This document shows positions 63,986 through 64,000 of a stretch of DNA of 64,000 nucleotides, piece by piece (the first letter of the stretch is position 1; the number at the start of each line of letters is the position of its first letter). This DNA comes from Halobacillus sp. A1. GTDB taxonomy: Bacteria; Bacillota; Bacilli; Bacillales; Halobacillaceae. Location: contig NZ_JAIZEN010000001.1 in the NCBI RefSeq assembly GCF_024189295.1, positions 556,971 to 620,970 of the forward strand, given 5' to 3'. Below the pieces are notes generated by a model that worked only from the letters and a program-made list of their open reading frames with translations, was not told the origin of the DNA and did not search any database. Made by a program: the position numbers and the translations under genes.

Positions 63986-64000
63986 TTGAATCATAAGCGG
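63986..64000 (+). CDS. start of a gene cut by the window end
   Basis: TTG at 63986 with AAGGAGG 8 bases upstream opens NHKR before the window ends. The preceding 60 bases (AAGAAGCCCTCCCGTAAG and following) look like the left end of an insertion sequence, so it may be a transposase. Too short to assign. Confidence 0.45.

Noticed and set aside
1..64000. CRISPR arrays, rRNA genes and complete tRNA genes
   Set aside because: No regularly spaced repeats, rRNA-like sequence or full cloverleaf was seen on reading; only the partial tRNA-Ala at 40595 is supported.

Overview
The window looks like chromosome of a low-GC, spore-former-type member of the Bacillaceae, probably a halophilic or alkaliphilic genus near Halobacillus, Virgibacillus or Alkalihalobacillus. 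The reasons are strong AGGAGG ribosome binding sites, gene sets matching Bacillus subtilis operons (iol, ara, dppABCDE-ykfABCD, queCDE with a preQ1-I riboswitch), a NaChBac-type sodium channel, a sodium:solute symporter in place of IolF, acidic surface proteins and an LPDTA-anchored protein. The genus is inference only.

Layout. 0-4.5 kb is a decayed accessory region: a protein with a C-terminal HEPN-like R-x4-H motif, a tyrosine-recombinase fragment, a BCCT transporter fused to the SIS end of an RpiR regulator, and a truncated coding remnant. 4.5-5.1 kb holds an orphan Lac-family PTS IIB-IIA pair. 5.2-17.2 kb is the myo-inositol locus: an iolR-tautomerase unit divergent from iolA-B-C-D-G-E, a Na+ symporter, a second inositol dehydrogenase and iolJ. 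Together these take inositol to DHAP and acetyl-CoA. 17.4-18.6 kb holds LacI and IS1182-type relics.

18.7-32.5 kb is the most interesting part. A CUT1 sugar importer operon, carrying an 826-residue protein I cannot place in a family, is divergent from a glycerate kinase, an AraC regulator, three Gfo/Idh/MocA oxidoreductases, a DUF993 protein with a DHDPS-like Schiff-base lysine, and a TIM-barrel isomerase/epimerase. I read this as an undescribed route for a saccharide or cyclitol that is oxidised, isomerised, cleaved by an aldolase and drained through glycerate.

32.9-38.1 kb is the L-arabinose locus (araR divergent from a kinase, araD and araA, with clear AraR operators). 38.4-41.3 kb has a lipoprotein hydrolase followed by mobile-element debris, including the 3' half of a tRNA-Ala(GGC) gene, a likely attachment-site scar. 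41.3-45.4 kb has a YeeE/YedE sulfur-compound transporter, a broken redoxin, a 24-bp inverted-repeat relic, the voltage-gated Na+ channel and a YpjP-like protein. 45.4-55.1 kb (minus strand) is a complete dppABCDE-ykfABCD operon for dipeptide and murein-peptide uptake and breakdown, with a CodY-like box upstream. 55.2-58.4 kb carries a PAP2 phosphatase, a Pmp3-like peptide and queCDE. 58.5-63.5 kb carries an RND exporter, a DUF4870 protein and an LPDTA surface protein. The window ends in a Bacillaceae-type dispersed repeat and the first codons of another gene.
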